From positions 186,001 through 250,000 of the forward strand of contig NZ_BJDP01000001.1 in NCBI RefSeq assembly GCF_005405205.1: a stretch of DNA of 64,000 nucleotides, read 5' to 3'. A model generated the notes under the pieces. It was not told where the DNA came from and ran no database searches. It saw only the letters and a list, made by a program, of their open reading frames with translations. The translations under genes and the position numbers were made by a program. The DNA is from Enterococcus pingfangensis (GTDB lineage Bacteria; Bacillota; Bacilli; Lactobacillales; Enterococcaceae). Of this stretch, positions 27,865-35,241 are shown piece by piece; position 1 is the stretch's first letter, and the number at the start of each line of letters is the position of its first letter.

Positions 27865-28923
27865 CTACTTCCCTTCTATTAAAAAGTCTTGGATTTCAGT
27901 CAATTTGATTTTTTTGATATACGCTTTGCCGAGTTCTTCCAGCACGACGATATTTAAACTATCTCCACGTGCTTTTTTATCATGTGTGATTGCTGTATAA
28001 AATTTCTCAGCTTCCCAAGGTTGGTAATCGGTTGGCAATTGATACTTTTGATTCATTTGTTCAATGGCTGCTGTGATTCCTTTTGGAGAGAGCTGTTTTT
28101 TTTCAGCTGTTTGCGATATTTTTATCATGCCGATTGCTACGGCTTCGCCATGACTAACTTTTCCGTATCCAGCAGTATTTTCGATTGCGTGTCCGATCGT
28201 ATGCCCGAAATTCAACAATAAACGAGTGCCGTTATCAAATTCATCTGCTTCTACTGCCGCTTTTTTAACGTGTAAAGCTTTTAAAATAATCGTTTCACTG
28301 TGAGCTAAAAGGTCTTGGACTCCTGTTAGTTTCTCAAGGTCTTGCCACAGCGAAATGTCGCTGATCGCCCCGCATTTGATGATTTCTGCGATTCCTTCGC
28401 GAACACGAAGCTCAGGCAATGTATTTAGTGTCTCTGGATCAATTAATACACCCTCCGGTTGTGCAAAAGTCCCAATCATATTTTTGGCTTTGCTTGAATT
28501 CACTGCAGTTTTTCCGCCGATACTTGAATCAACTTGCGCCAATAGTGATGTCGGTATTTGAACAAAGGCGATCCCTCGCATATAGGTCGATGCAACGAAA
28601 CTAGCCAAGTCGCCGACGACACCGCCGCCTAAAGCAATGATTGCGTCGCTGCGGGTAAATTGCTGATCCGCTAAGAAATCATAAAGATTGTTTGCCATTG
28701 TCAATGATTTGCTGCTTTCTCCTGCAGGTACGACATAGTGGCAAACTTCATAATCAGCTAATTGTTGCTGGATTTTGTCACCGTAAAGCGGAAATACGTG
28801 GTCATCGCTGATGATTGCGATTTTTTTATTTTGCCAAAGCGAGGCGATCCACTCGCCGACAGAATCTAACGCATGACGTTTTACAATGATTTCGTAGCTT
28901 TTTTCTGATAAAACAATTTCCAT
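27865..28923 (-). CDS. aroB: 3-dehydroquinate synthase
   Basis: 352-residue NAD- and metal-dependent enzyme that cyclises DAHP to 3-dehydroquinate. Motifs: ALGGGVVGDLASFVASTYMRG (about 97-117, NAD loop), PTSLLAQVDSSIGGKTAVN near 123, and the metal-ligand segment LLNFGHTIGHAIE near 235. A 135-nt gap separates it from aroF, holding a small inverted repeat TGCTAGA / TCTAGCA and no recognised gene. Confidence 0.96.
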   Translation of the reverse strand: MEIVLSEKSYEIIVKRHALDSVGEWIASLWQNKKIAIISDDHVFPLYGDKIQQQLADYEVCHYVVPAGESSKSLTMANNLYDFLADQQFTRSDAIIALGGGVVGDLASFVASTYMRGIAFVQIPTSLLAQVDSSIGGKTAVNSSKAKNMIGTFAQPEGVLIDPETLNTLPELRVREGIAEIIKCGAISDISLWQDLEKLTGVQDLLAHSETIILKALHVKKAAVEADEFDNGTRLLLNFGHTIGHAIENTAGYGKVSHGEAVAIGMIKISQTAEKKQLSPKGITAAIEQMNQKYQLPTDYQPWEAEKFYTAITHDKKARGDSLNIVVLEELGKAYIKKIKLTEIQDFLIEGK

Positions 28924-29058
28924 GACCGGTTCCCCCTGTTTCGTAGCTATCTCTTTTTAACTATGGAAAAGATTTTTCTGATCATCTCCAGACTCGGTTG
29001 CTAGATTTTAATCTCTACAATAATCCAAGTCTAGCAAAAAGCAGAACAACTATCTTGC

Positions 29059-30099
29059 TTAAATAAGTGAAGGTTCGTTCGTTAATTCATTGATTTTTTT
29101 CATCGCTTCAACCATGATGTCGACTTCACTCATCATTTTCAAGTAATTTTTCTCATTCAATGATTGTTCGCCATCAGACCAAGCGTGTAATGGATCAGGA
29201 TGGATCTCGACAATCATTCCGTCAGCGCCGCTGGCAACTCCTGATCTTGCCATTGGTCCAACAAGATCCCAAACACCCGTACCATGACTTGGATCAACAA
29301 TTATTGGGAAGTGACTCAATTTCTTGATCAATGGGACTGCGCTTAAATCGAAAGTATTGCGCGTCGCTGTTTCGTAAGTCCGAATGCCGCGTTCGATGAA
29401 AATGATTTTTGAATTGCCTTGTACCGCGATGTATTCCGCTGCATTCAACCATTCTTGGATCGTACCTGAGATTCCGCGTTTCAAGCCAATCGGTTTTCCT
29501 GTTTTACCAACTGCTTCCAACAAGCGGAAGTTTTGCATGTTGCGTGCCCCGATTTGAATAATATCTGCGTATTCGCAAACAACATCGATATGGGCTTCGT
29601 CCATCACTTCGGTAATTACTTTCAAACCATGAGCATCAGCAGCTTTACGCATGATTTTCAAGCCTTCTTCGCCTAATCCTTGGAAAGCGTATGGTGAAGT
29701 CCGTGGTTTGTAAGCTCCGCCACGTAAAATTTTTGCTCCGCCGGCTTTAGCCATACGTGCAGTTTCCATAATTTGTTCTTCGCCTTCAACAGAACAAGGA
29801 CCCGCCATTGTTACAAAACTGCCGTCACCGATTTTTACGCCATCGACATCAACGATTGTATCTTGAGGATGGAATTCTCTTGAAGTAAGTTTGTACGTAT
29901 TTGAGATGGCAACCGCCCGCTCAACGACACTGTACGCTTGAAATGGGACATTTTGTATGATCTTTGGATCGCCTAGTAATCCTAGTACTAAGCGGTCTTT
30001 CCCGCGATTGATTTGGACGCCTAATCCTTCTTCTTCAATTCGTGATAAAATCGGTGATAATTCTGATTCTTTAATTCCTTTTTTTATAATTAAAATCAT
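29059..30099 (-). CDS. aroF: 3-deoxy-7-phosphoheptulonate synthase, type I-beta
   Basis: 346 residues from the ATG at 30099 (GAAGGAAG 8 nt upstream; a GTG at 30117 would sit on that site). First enzyme of the shikimate pathway, joining PEP and erythrose-4-phosphate. Residues 1-85 form the ferredoxin-like regulatory domain (MILIIKKG...) known from Thermotoga-type DAHP synthases, where it mediates Tyr/Phe feedback. The barrel follows with MAGPCSVE near 100, GGAYKPRTSPYAFQGLG near 125, and DPSHGTG near 265. Second gene of the operon. Confidence 0.95.
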   Translation of the reverse strand: MILIIKKGIKESELSPILSRIEEEGLGVQINRGKDRLVLGLLGDPKIIQNVPFQAYSVVERAVAISNTYKLTSREFHPQDTIVDVDGVKIGDGSFVTMAGPCSVEGEEQIMETARMAKAGGAKILRGGAYKPRTSPYAFQGLGEEGLKIMRKAADAHGLKVITEVMDEAHIDVVCEYADIIQIGARNMQNFRLLEAVGKTGKPIGLKRGISGTIQEWLNAAEYIAVQGNSKIIFIERGIRTYETATRNTFDLSAVPLIKKLSHFPIIVDPSHGTGVWDLVGPMARSGVASGADGMIVEIHPDPLHAWSDGEQSLNEKNYLKMMSEVDIMVEAMKKINELTNEPSLI

Positions 30100-30120
30100 T
30101 TTGATAACTTCCTTCACTTT

Positions 30121-30999
30121 TTAGTTTTTGATTGCTTCTTCCAATAACGGTTGGATCATCTCTACCGGCATTTCTTTGCCTGTCCATAATTTAAAAGCGG
30201 CGGCTCCTTGATAAAGTAGCATTCCTAACCCATTAACTGCGGTCGCTCCGGCTGCCTTGGCTGCTTTTAAAAGTTTTGTCTCGCCAGGATGATAGATCAC
30301 ATCAAACACCGGCAGATCTTTTCTTAACAATGATTCGTTCGGCAATGGCATTTGATCTGTATTTGGCGCCATCCCGATCCTAGTGGCATTGATCAATAAA
30401 CTACTTGCTGCTAAAGCTTCGGATAATTGCTGCTCGTCGGCTAAATCATGTAGTTGGATTTGACAGTTGGTTTCTTCAGCGATCATCGCAAGTTTTGGTT
30501 CGATTTTTTGATAAAAGTCATCTTTGATATTAAAAACATCAATGGCTTGTACTCCGTCGATCGCCGCTTGTGTGATAATTGCTGTTGCGGCACCACCAGC
30601 TCCAAGAATCGTCATTCTTTTGCCAATGATCTCAATCCCATTTTGTTTTAAACTTTCCATACAGCCAATGCCGTCTGTAATATGTCCAATCAATTTGCCG
30701 TCTTGGTTCACGATCGTATTGATCGCTCCAATCAGCCGAGCCGCTTGACTCAACTCATCGACATATTTGACAGCTTCCATCTTGTGAGGCATCGATAAAT
30801 TGATTCCCAACATTTCAAGATCGCGAATCGCTTGAATGCTTTTAGCTAATCTTTCTGGCTGAACGTCAAAGCTTAGATAGACTGCATCGACCCCCGTTGC
30901 TTTAAACGATGTCGTATGCATCATTGGCGAAAAGCTGTGTCTTGCTGGTAAAGCATACAAGCCGGCTAACCGCGTCTTTCCTGAAATTTCGTTTTCCAT
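30121..30999 (-). CDS. aroE: Shikimate dehydrogenase
   Basis: 292-residue NADP-dependent enzyme reducing 3-dehydroshikimate. Motifs: ARHSFSPMMHTTSF (19-32), LGINLSMPHK with catalytic Lys near 74, GAINTIVN near 95, NADP loop LGAGGAATAI near 130, and NGLGMLLYQGA near 250. It is the first structural gene after the aro leader. No 3-dehydroquinase gene (aroD/aroQ) is in this operon, so the preceding reaction must be encoded elsewhere. Confidence 0.95.
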   Translation of the reverse strand: MENEISGKTRLAGLYALPARHSFSPMMHTTSFKATGVDAVYLSFDVQPERLAKSIQAIRDLEMLGINLSMPHKMEAVKYVDELSQAARLIGAINTIVNQDGKLIGHITDGIGCMESLKQNGIEIIGKRMTILGAGGAATAIITQAAIDGVQAIDVFNIKDDFYQKIEPKLAMIAEETNCQIQLHDLADEQQLSEALAASSLLINATRIGMAPNTDQMPLPNESLLRKDLPVFDVIYHPGETKLLKAAKAAGATAVNGLGMLLYQGAAAFKLWTGKEMPVEMIQPLLEEAIKN

Positions 31000-31049
31000 C
31001 TTTCCTCACTCCTTCTGATAATAATCAACCTTCAATCCTCTTTTAAATA

Positions 31050-31086
31050 TGAAAAAGGCTCATTGTAGAAAATCTACAATGAGCCT
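31050..31086 (-). terminator. Second terminator (T2) of the aro leader
   Basis: Perfect 14-bp stem AGGCTCATTGTAGA / TCTACAATGAGCCT with a 3-nt loop and TTTTTC, only about 50 nt before the aroE start. Unlike T1 it has no obvious competing partner upstream. Confidence 0.85.
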
Positions 31087-31108
31087 AGTCTCTCCAAAAA
31101 ATTCCAAA

Positions 31109-31141
31109 GAAAAAGCCACTATAGATTTTCATCTATGTGGC
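31109..31141 (-). terminator. Attenuator terminator (T1) of the aro leader
   Basis: RNA stem GCCACATAGAT / ATCTATAGTGGC (one bulged A) closed by GAAA and followed by TTTTTC. Its 5' arm can instead pair with upstream segment 3 (31166-31177). Confidence 0.88.
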
Positions 31142-31216
31142 ATTAAGTCATACTTAATCTCTCTAGCCATCATAGATACAAACTGGTGTCGTCTGCATCC
31201 ATGAATCATGAATACA
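31142..31216 (-). promoter_or_regulatory. Switching segments of the aro attenuator
   Basis: Three segments precede T1 on the transcript. Segment 1 TGTATTCATG (31216-31207) starts 3 nt after the leader stop; segment 2 CATGGATGCA (31203-31194); segment 3 TGTATCTATG (31180-31171). 1:2 pairs over 10 bp with a 3-nt loop; 2:3 pairs over 10 bp; 3 extended (ATCTATGATGGC) pairs with the T1 5' arm GCCACATAGAT with one bulge. All pairings seen include only Watson-Crick and a few G-U pairs. Ribosome position over segment 1 would decide whether T1 forms. Confidence 0.82.
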
Positions 31217-31219
31217 AAC

Positions 31220-31282
31220 CTATCTAAAATAGCTAAAGTAATAATTATTCAGTTGTGTGTGCGTACTCTTATTCTTATTCAT
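31220..31282 (-). CDS. Aro operon leader peptide
   Basis: 20-residue ORF starting MNKNKSTHTQ and ending NNYYFSYFR, with three Tyr and two Phe in its last seven positions. A GGAG lies 8 nt before the ATG, and the promoter lies about 40 nt further up. High density of the end-product amino acids of the downstream operon, placed right before mutually exclusive hairpins, is the hallmark of leader-peptide attenuation. The peptide itself probably has no other role. Confidence 0.85.
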   Translation of the reverse strand: MNKNKSTHTQLNNYYFSYFR

Positions 31283-31318
31283 AAAGATCGCTCCAAACTG
31301 TGATTTAAGATTGAACTT

Positions 31319-31347
31319 AGTATAGGATTGTTTATAAAATAAGTCAA
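31319..31347 (-). promoter_or_regulatory. aro operon promoter
   Basis: -35 TTGACT (31342-31347), 17-nt spacer, -10 TATACT (31319-31324) on the minus strand, just after trpZ ends and about 37 nt before the leader-peptide ATG. No terminator separates it from trpZ, so readthrough from the transporter genes could also enter this leader. Confidence 0.82.
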
Positions 31348-31381
31348 CCTATTTTTTTAGTTTTCTGTAAATATTTTTTAT

Positions 31382-32164
31382 TTACATCACTTCGACCACT
31401 GGATCACTTTCTTCAAACAGCAAAAATAGATCGGTCAGCGTCAGTTGTTTTTTCGCTTCGCCGCGGATATCTTTGATGATTTCTCCTTTTTCCATCACGA
31501 TCACTCGATCGCCGTAATGTAAAGCGTCTTCCATTTTATGGGTGACCATCAAACATGTCAGCTTTTCTTCTTTGATCCGTTGATCCGTCAATTCCATCAA
31601 TTGTTTGGCTGTTTTAGGATCAAGTGCAGCTGTATGTTCATCCAATAGTAATAAATCCGGCTGAGTGATCGTCGCCATCAATAGACTTAGCGCTTGTCTT
31701 TGCCCACCAGAAAGAGAGCCAGTCGGTGTATCAAGTTGATTTTCTAACCCATTGCCGGTCAAGCGGCATAATTCACGATACAGTTCCTTTTTTTGATTGA
31801 GCTGGCGTTGACGCAAGCGACGTTTTTGTCCGCGTTTTTCAGCCAATCCTAAGTTTTCAGCGACCGTCAGCCGCGGCGCAGTTCCCATTTTAGGATCTTG
31901 AAACACACGAGCAATCGAAGAAGCCCGTTGTTCTTCAGAAAGTTTAGTCAGGTCTTTGCCCATCACTGAAATCGTTCCGCTATCTAATTGCAAACTACCG
32001 GAGATACTATTGAAGAGCGTACTTTTCCCTGCCCCGTTCCCACCTAAAACAGTCACGAATTCTCCCGGTGCAATCGTTAAATCTACTTGATTCAAAATCT
32101 TGCGTTTATCATTTATTCCATTATTGATCGTTTTACTAGCCTGTTTTACTTCTAAGGCATTCAT
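31382..32164 (-). CDS. trpZ: ABC transporter ATP-binding protein (TrpZ-like)
   Basis: 260-residue ATPase: Walker A GGNGAGKST near 38, signature LSGGQRQAL near 150, Walker B LLLLDEHTAALD near 171, and the switch His in VTHKMEDAL near 205. It energises the importer formed with the two genes upstream on the same strand. The tryptophan assignment is inferred from the Trp-rich leader peptide of this operon and similarity of gene set to streptococcal trpXYZ; the sequence alone says only amino-acid-type importer. Confidence 0.88.
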   Translation of the reverse strand: MNALEVKQASKTINNGINDKRKILNQVDLTIAPGEFVTVLGGNGAGKSTLFNSISGSLQLDSGTISVMGKDLTKLSEEQRASSIARVFQDPKMGTAPRLTVAENLGLAEKRGQKRRLRQRQLNQKKELYRELCRLTGNGLENQLDTPTGSLSGGQRQALSLLMATITQPDLLLLDEHTAALDPKTAKQLMELTDQRIKEEKLTCLMVTHKMEDALHYGDRVIVMEKGEIIKDIRGEAKKQLTLTDLFLLFEESDPVVEVM

Positions 32165-32232
32165 AGGCCCACTCCTTCTATTAAAGAAATCATTTCTGCT
32201 AAAAGATTCGCTGATTAATCAGCCGGCTGAGG

Positions 32233-33129
32233 CTAATGTGAATTGCCGCTGGTATCTTTTTCTAATCCGGTCTTTAAATTCAGCGCTTCTTTTAAGCGTG
32301 GGATCATCAAACACAATGCTAAGATGATCGATGAGAAAATTTTTAAATAGGTCGTATCCAAACCAACTTTGATGATGATCAAGATCAGCAATTGATAAAT
32401 AATACTGCCTAAAACGATCGCGACTAATCGCTCAACAAAAGTGACTTCACCATAAAGGACTTCACCGATGATGATTGAAGCGAGCCCGATCACGATCACA
32501 CCGACACCTTTACCGATATCAGCATAGCCGTCATTTTGTGCGATCAAAGCACCGGATAATGCGATGACTCCATTAGATAATGTTAAACCGATGACTTTCA
32601 TCCGATCGGTATTAATACCGATCGAACGAGCCATATTCTCGTTATCACCAGTCGCGATATACGCTTGACCAAAATCTGTGAAAAAGAAGAACAGCAACAA
32701 CGCGATAATAATCAAAATCGCGATTAAACCTAATAAAACAATATCAAAATGGTCTGGCAGATTTAAGTTAGTAAAGAAATCTTGTATCTTCGGTTGTTTC
32801 AATAAAGAAAGATTGGGTGTTTGCATGATGAACAACATCACCGAATTCAACCCTGACATCACGAGAATTCCAGCTAAAATGACTGGGATCTTCCCTTTAG
32901 TATAAAGGATTCCTGTAATAAAGCCTGCACACATTCCTGCAAAGATCCCTAGAAGCGTCGCAAGAATAGGCGACACGCCATTGGTAATGGCCGTCACACA
33001 GACCGCACCGCCTAATGGAAAAGATCCCTCTGTTGTCATATCAGGAAAATTTAGAATGCGGTACGTCATAAAGATCCCTAATCCTAAAATCCCCCATAAA
33101 AAACCTTGTCCTATCGCTGAAATTACCAT
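32233..33129 (-). CDS. trpY: ABC transporter permease (TrpY-like)
   Basis: 298-residue membrane protein with about eight to nine hydrophobic helices. N-terminal GQGFLWGILGLGIFMTYRIL and TTEGSFPLGGAV are typical of permeases that pair with PF04392-type binding proteins (BMP/livH-like fold). It sits four bases after trpX and 68 nt before trpZ, so the three are one transcription unit. Substrate tryptophan or an aromatic precursor is inferred from the leader. Confidence 0.87.
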   Translation of the reverse strand: MVISAIGQGFLWGILGLGIFMTYRILNFPDMTTEGSFPLGGAVCVTAITNGVSPILATLLGIFAGMCAGFITGILYTKGKIPVILAGILVMSGLNSVMLFIMQTPNLSLLKQPKIQDFFTNLNLPDHFDIVLLGLIAILIIIALLLFFFFTDFGQAYIATGDNENMARSIGINTDRMKVIGLTLSNGVIALSGALIAQNDGYADIGKGVGVIVIGLASIIIGEVLYGEVTFVERLVAIVLGSIIYQLLILIIIKVGLDTTYLKIFSSIILALCLMIPRLKEALNLKTGLEKDTSGNSH

Positions 33130-33133
33130 TTGA

Positions 33134-34144
33134 TTACTCTCCTTTAACGACTTCTGCTTCTTCTTTTATTTTTGCTGGAATCGTGATATTCAATTCTTCA
33201 GCTTTTTCTTCATTGATGATCATATCACCATAATCGATGACATTGACTGGTGTGTCGGCTGGATCTGATTTACCACTTAGGACAGCTGCTGCCATTTTTC
33301 CTGTTTCAACGCCTAGTTCAAATTGATTTTGCCCTACTGTGGCGATCCCGCCTTCTTTTACCATGTTATCAACAGAAACGAAGACTGGTTTTTTGGCTTT
33401 GTCTGATTCATTAATTAATGTTTGGAACGCGCTGGCGATCGTATTGTCTTGCGGAATGTACAAGAAATCTGTTTCTTTGCAAGCTTGCTGAGTGATTGTT
33501 GCGATATCATTACTTGAAGAGATCGCATATTTTTTCACGGTATAGCCTACTTCAGCGGCTTTCTTTTCAGCTCGTTCAATTTGTGATTTTGAGTTTTCTT
33601 CTGAAGAAGAATAGATCATGCCAACAGTTTTTGCATTTGGGAATAATTCTTTCGCCATATCGATCTGTTGATCTACCGGCGTTAAGTTATTGACACCAGT
33701 AACATTTCCACCTGGTTTTTTCAAATTCTCAACTAAACCGGCACTGACAGGGTCACTGATTGCTCCCATGATGATTGGTTTATCGCTGGTCGCGTTTGCC
33801 AAAGCTTTCGCCGCCGGTGTAGCGATCCCGACTAAGACATCCGATTTCTTTTCTAATAATTGCTGGCTCATACTGTTTAGTTTGCTTTGATCGCCTTGAC
33901 CATTCAAAAATTCAACTTTGATATTTTTTCCATCTACATAGCCTTCTTTTTTCAATCCGGCAATTACTCCGTCTTTGATCTGGTCTAACGATGGATGACT
34001 GATAAATTGTAAGATCCCGACGGTTTTTACTGCTGGTTTATCCGCGGCAGCATCCGTTTGACGCGACCCCATTTGATAAGCAAAGACTCCGATTAAAACA
34101 ACTGCTAACGCGATGATTGATCCAATAATTCCTTTATTTTTCAT
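33134..34144 (-). CDS. trpX: ABC transporter substrate-binding protein (TrpX-like)
   Basis: 336 residues from the ATG at 34144. N-terminal hydrophobic helix (6-24, GIIGSIIALAVVLIGVFAY) acts as signal/anchor; no lipobox Cys is seen, so it is probably membrane-anchored. The rest is a PF04392-type periplasmic-binding fold (VGILQFISHPSLDQIKDGV..., PIIMGAISDPVSAGLV, VGMIYSSSEENSKSQ). The TTG at 34159 upstream is unlikely. It is the first gene after a leader with two Trp codons, which suggests tryptophan as ligand, as for TrpX of streptococci. Confidence 0.88.
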   Translation of the reverse strand: MKNKGIIGSIIALAVVLIGVFAYQMGSRQTDAAADKPAVKTVGILQFISHPSLDQIKDGVIAGLKKEGYVDGKNIKVEFLNGQGDQSKLNSMSQQLLEKKSDVLVGIATPAAKALANATSDKPIIMGAISDPVSAGLVENLKKPGGNVTGVNNLTPVDQQIDMAKELFPNAKTVGMIYSSSEENSKSQIERAEKKAAEVGYTVKKYAISSSNDIATITQQACKETDFLYIPQDNTIASAFQTLINESDKAKKPVFVSVDNMVKEGGIATVGQNQFELGVETGKMAAAVLSGKSDPADTPVNVIDYGDMIINEEKAEELNITIPAKIKEEAEVVKGE

Positions 34145-34185
34145 AATTAATTCCCCCAAGTATTTTTGTTTTTTGTTTTGTACAT

Positions 34186-34225
34186 ATAAAAAGACAACTA
34201 CCCAAAAACTCTACGGTAGTTGTCT
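34186..34225 (-). terminator. Second terminator (T2) of the trp transporter leader
   Basis: Stem AGACAACTACC / GGTAGTTGTCT (11 bp) with a 12-nt loop, then TTTTTATATG, about 40 nt before the trpX ATG. Same position and kind as T2 in the aro leader. Confidence 0.82.
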
Positions 34226-34226
34226 A

Positions 34227-34260
34227 AAAAACAAAAACCGCATAGATAGTCTCTATGCGG
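34227..34260 (-). terminator. Attenuator terminator (T1) of the trp transporter leader
   Basis: RNA stem CCGCATAGA / TCTATGCGG (9 bp, 5-nt loop) followed by TTTTTGTTTTTT. The 5' arm can instead pair with segment 3. Confidence 0.87.
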
Positions 34261-34283
34261 GAATAAGCATGAAAAAATATCCA

Positions 34284-34346
34284 GCATAGATACAAAATTT
34301 AGAAGTTGCCTAAACGTTGTATCTATGAGTGAATCCATAAATACAA
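34284..34346 (-). promoter_or_regulatory. Switching segments of the trp transporter attenuator
   Basis: On the transcript: segment 1 TTGTATTTATG (34346-34336) begins 1 nt after the leader stop; segment 2 CATAGATACAA (34327-34317); segment 3 TTGTATCTATG (34295-34285). 1:2 pairs over 11 bp (one G-U, 8-nt loop); 2:3 pairs perfectly over 11 bp; segment 3 continued (TCTATGCTGG) pairs with the T1 arm CCGCATAGA with one bulge. This is the same order, spacing and wording as in the aro leader. Confidence 0.85.
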
Positions 34347-34347
34347 C

Positions 34348-34404
34348 TTATCTACGCCAGTTTTGCCAGCTATTCGATTGATTAGATAAGTTTACATGTT
34401 TCAT
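34348..34404 (-). CDS. Trp leader peptide of the ABC transporter operon
   Basis: 18-residue ORF MKHVNLSNQSNSWQNWRR with Trp codons at positions 13 and 16, just before the stop. AAGGAG (GGAG 8 nt before the ATG) is a strong ribosome site. Trp is the rarest amino acid, so two in 18 residues placed before a switching hairpin set points to attenuation by ribosome stalling. Confidence 0.87.
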   Translation of the reverse strand: MKHVNLSNQSNSWQNWRR

Positions 34405-34440
34405 GAATGCCACTCCTTCTTGGTTTTTGATGTTGACGTT

Positions 34441-34469
34441 AGTTTAGCGAAAAAGAAAACAGCTGTCAA
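34441..34469 (-). promoter_or_regulatory. Promoter of the trpXYZ-type operon
   Basis: -35 TTGACA (34464-34469), 17-nt spacer, -10 TAAACT (34441-34446), about 37 nt before the leader ATG. Confidence 0.82.
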
Positions 34470-34515
34470 CACTTTTTATTAAAAAAAACTCATTTATTTC
34501 ATTTGAAATCTCATT

Positions 34516-35076
34516 TTACTTATTTAACGTCCACATCGGCAAGCGATTTAATTCTGGAATGAACGTATCGTTTAGATCTTTTAAGCTTTCAACCACAAAC
34601 CGATTTTTTTCTTTGCCATTCTGAAAAAAAATAAACGTGACTTGCCGCGGATCAAGCTGATATTTTTTAGCGATCGTCTTGCTATCATAAACGATCGGAT
34701 AGTAATAAAATTTGCGGTTGAGCATTTTTTCTTGATCAGGATCGTCTAAGATCGTCATGACATTTTCATAAGACGTTCCGCTCGGTTGGCTGAACATGAT
34801 CGAGATAGCTTTAGTGTCTTTTATTTTCTGATCGACAGTTTGATACTCTAACGGAATCAAGTGCTCTGATTTCAATGAATTGAAGACCAGCTCCTCTAAT
34901 TGGGAGCGGCGAATAGCTGTTTGGGCAAATGCTGCCGAAACTGAAAAGATGAGCACCGCAACTACTAGACTGGCTGCGATCGTTAAGGTGCGGCGCTCAT
35001 TCTCTGATACTGCACGGATAAATTCACGCCAAAGAATCAAGCATTTTTCTTTAATAATTGCTGCAGATCTTTTCAT
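34516..35076 (-). CDS. Membrane-anchored protein with thioredoxin-like tail, unknown function
   Basis: 186 residues. A basic cytoplasmic N-terminus (1-30), one membrane helix (about 31-51) and an outside domain. The segment FYYYPIVYDSKTIAKKYQLD then PRQVTFIFFQNGKEKNRFV is arranged like the later half of a thioredoxin fold (cis-Pro region, beta strands), but no CXXC motif is present, so redox chemistry is unlikely. GGGAGG lies 7 nt before the ATG. It is divergent from the PckA-like gene. No firm family assignment. Confidence 0.72.
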   Translation of the reverse strand: MKRSAAIIKEKCLILWREFIRAVSENERRTLTIAASLVVAVLIFSVSAAFAQTAIRRSQLEELVFNSLKSEHLIPLEYQTVDQKIKDTKAISIMFSQPSGTSYENVMTILDDPDQEKMLNRKFYYYPIVYDSKTIAKKYQLDPRQVTFIFFQNGKEKNRFVVESLKDLNDTFIPELNRLPMWTLNK

Positions 35077-35117
35077 AATAACGCCTCCCTAGGTATTATT
35101 ATATTAGTTTTCGTTTA

Positions 35118-35197
35118 AAAGCGCTACCAGCACAACAAATTTCACCTTGAATCACAATACAAAAAAACACGCTTTATGTTTTATTTGTTAGCGCTTT
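35118..35197. promoter_or_regulatory. Divergent intergenic region with inverted repeat
   Basis: AAAGCGCTA (35118-35126) and its complement TAGCGCTTT (35189-35197) flank 62 bp between the divergent genes. This could be a split operator; no regulator is indicated. A strong ribosome site AAGGAGG precedes the plus-strand gene. Confidence 0.4.
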
Positions 35198-35241
35198 ATT
35201 TAAATGATACTATGATATTGAGGACTTAAGGAGGTAATAAG

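Noticed and set aside
29059-30117. GTG start of aroF at 30117
   Set aside because: The codons from 30117 form the GAAGGAAG ribosome site of the ATG at 30099, which gives the family N-terminus.
31000-31381. T-box riboswitch before aroE
   Set aside because: No TGGNACCGCG-type antiterminator bulge or specifier stem is present; the leader ORF rich in Tyr/Phe and the segment pairings explain the region better.
34145-34480. TRAP (GAG/UAG repeat) or T-box control before the trpX-like gene
   Set aside because: No run of regularly spaced GAG/UAG triplets and no T-box sequence; a Trp-containing leader ORF is present instead.
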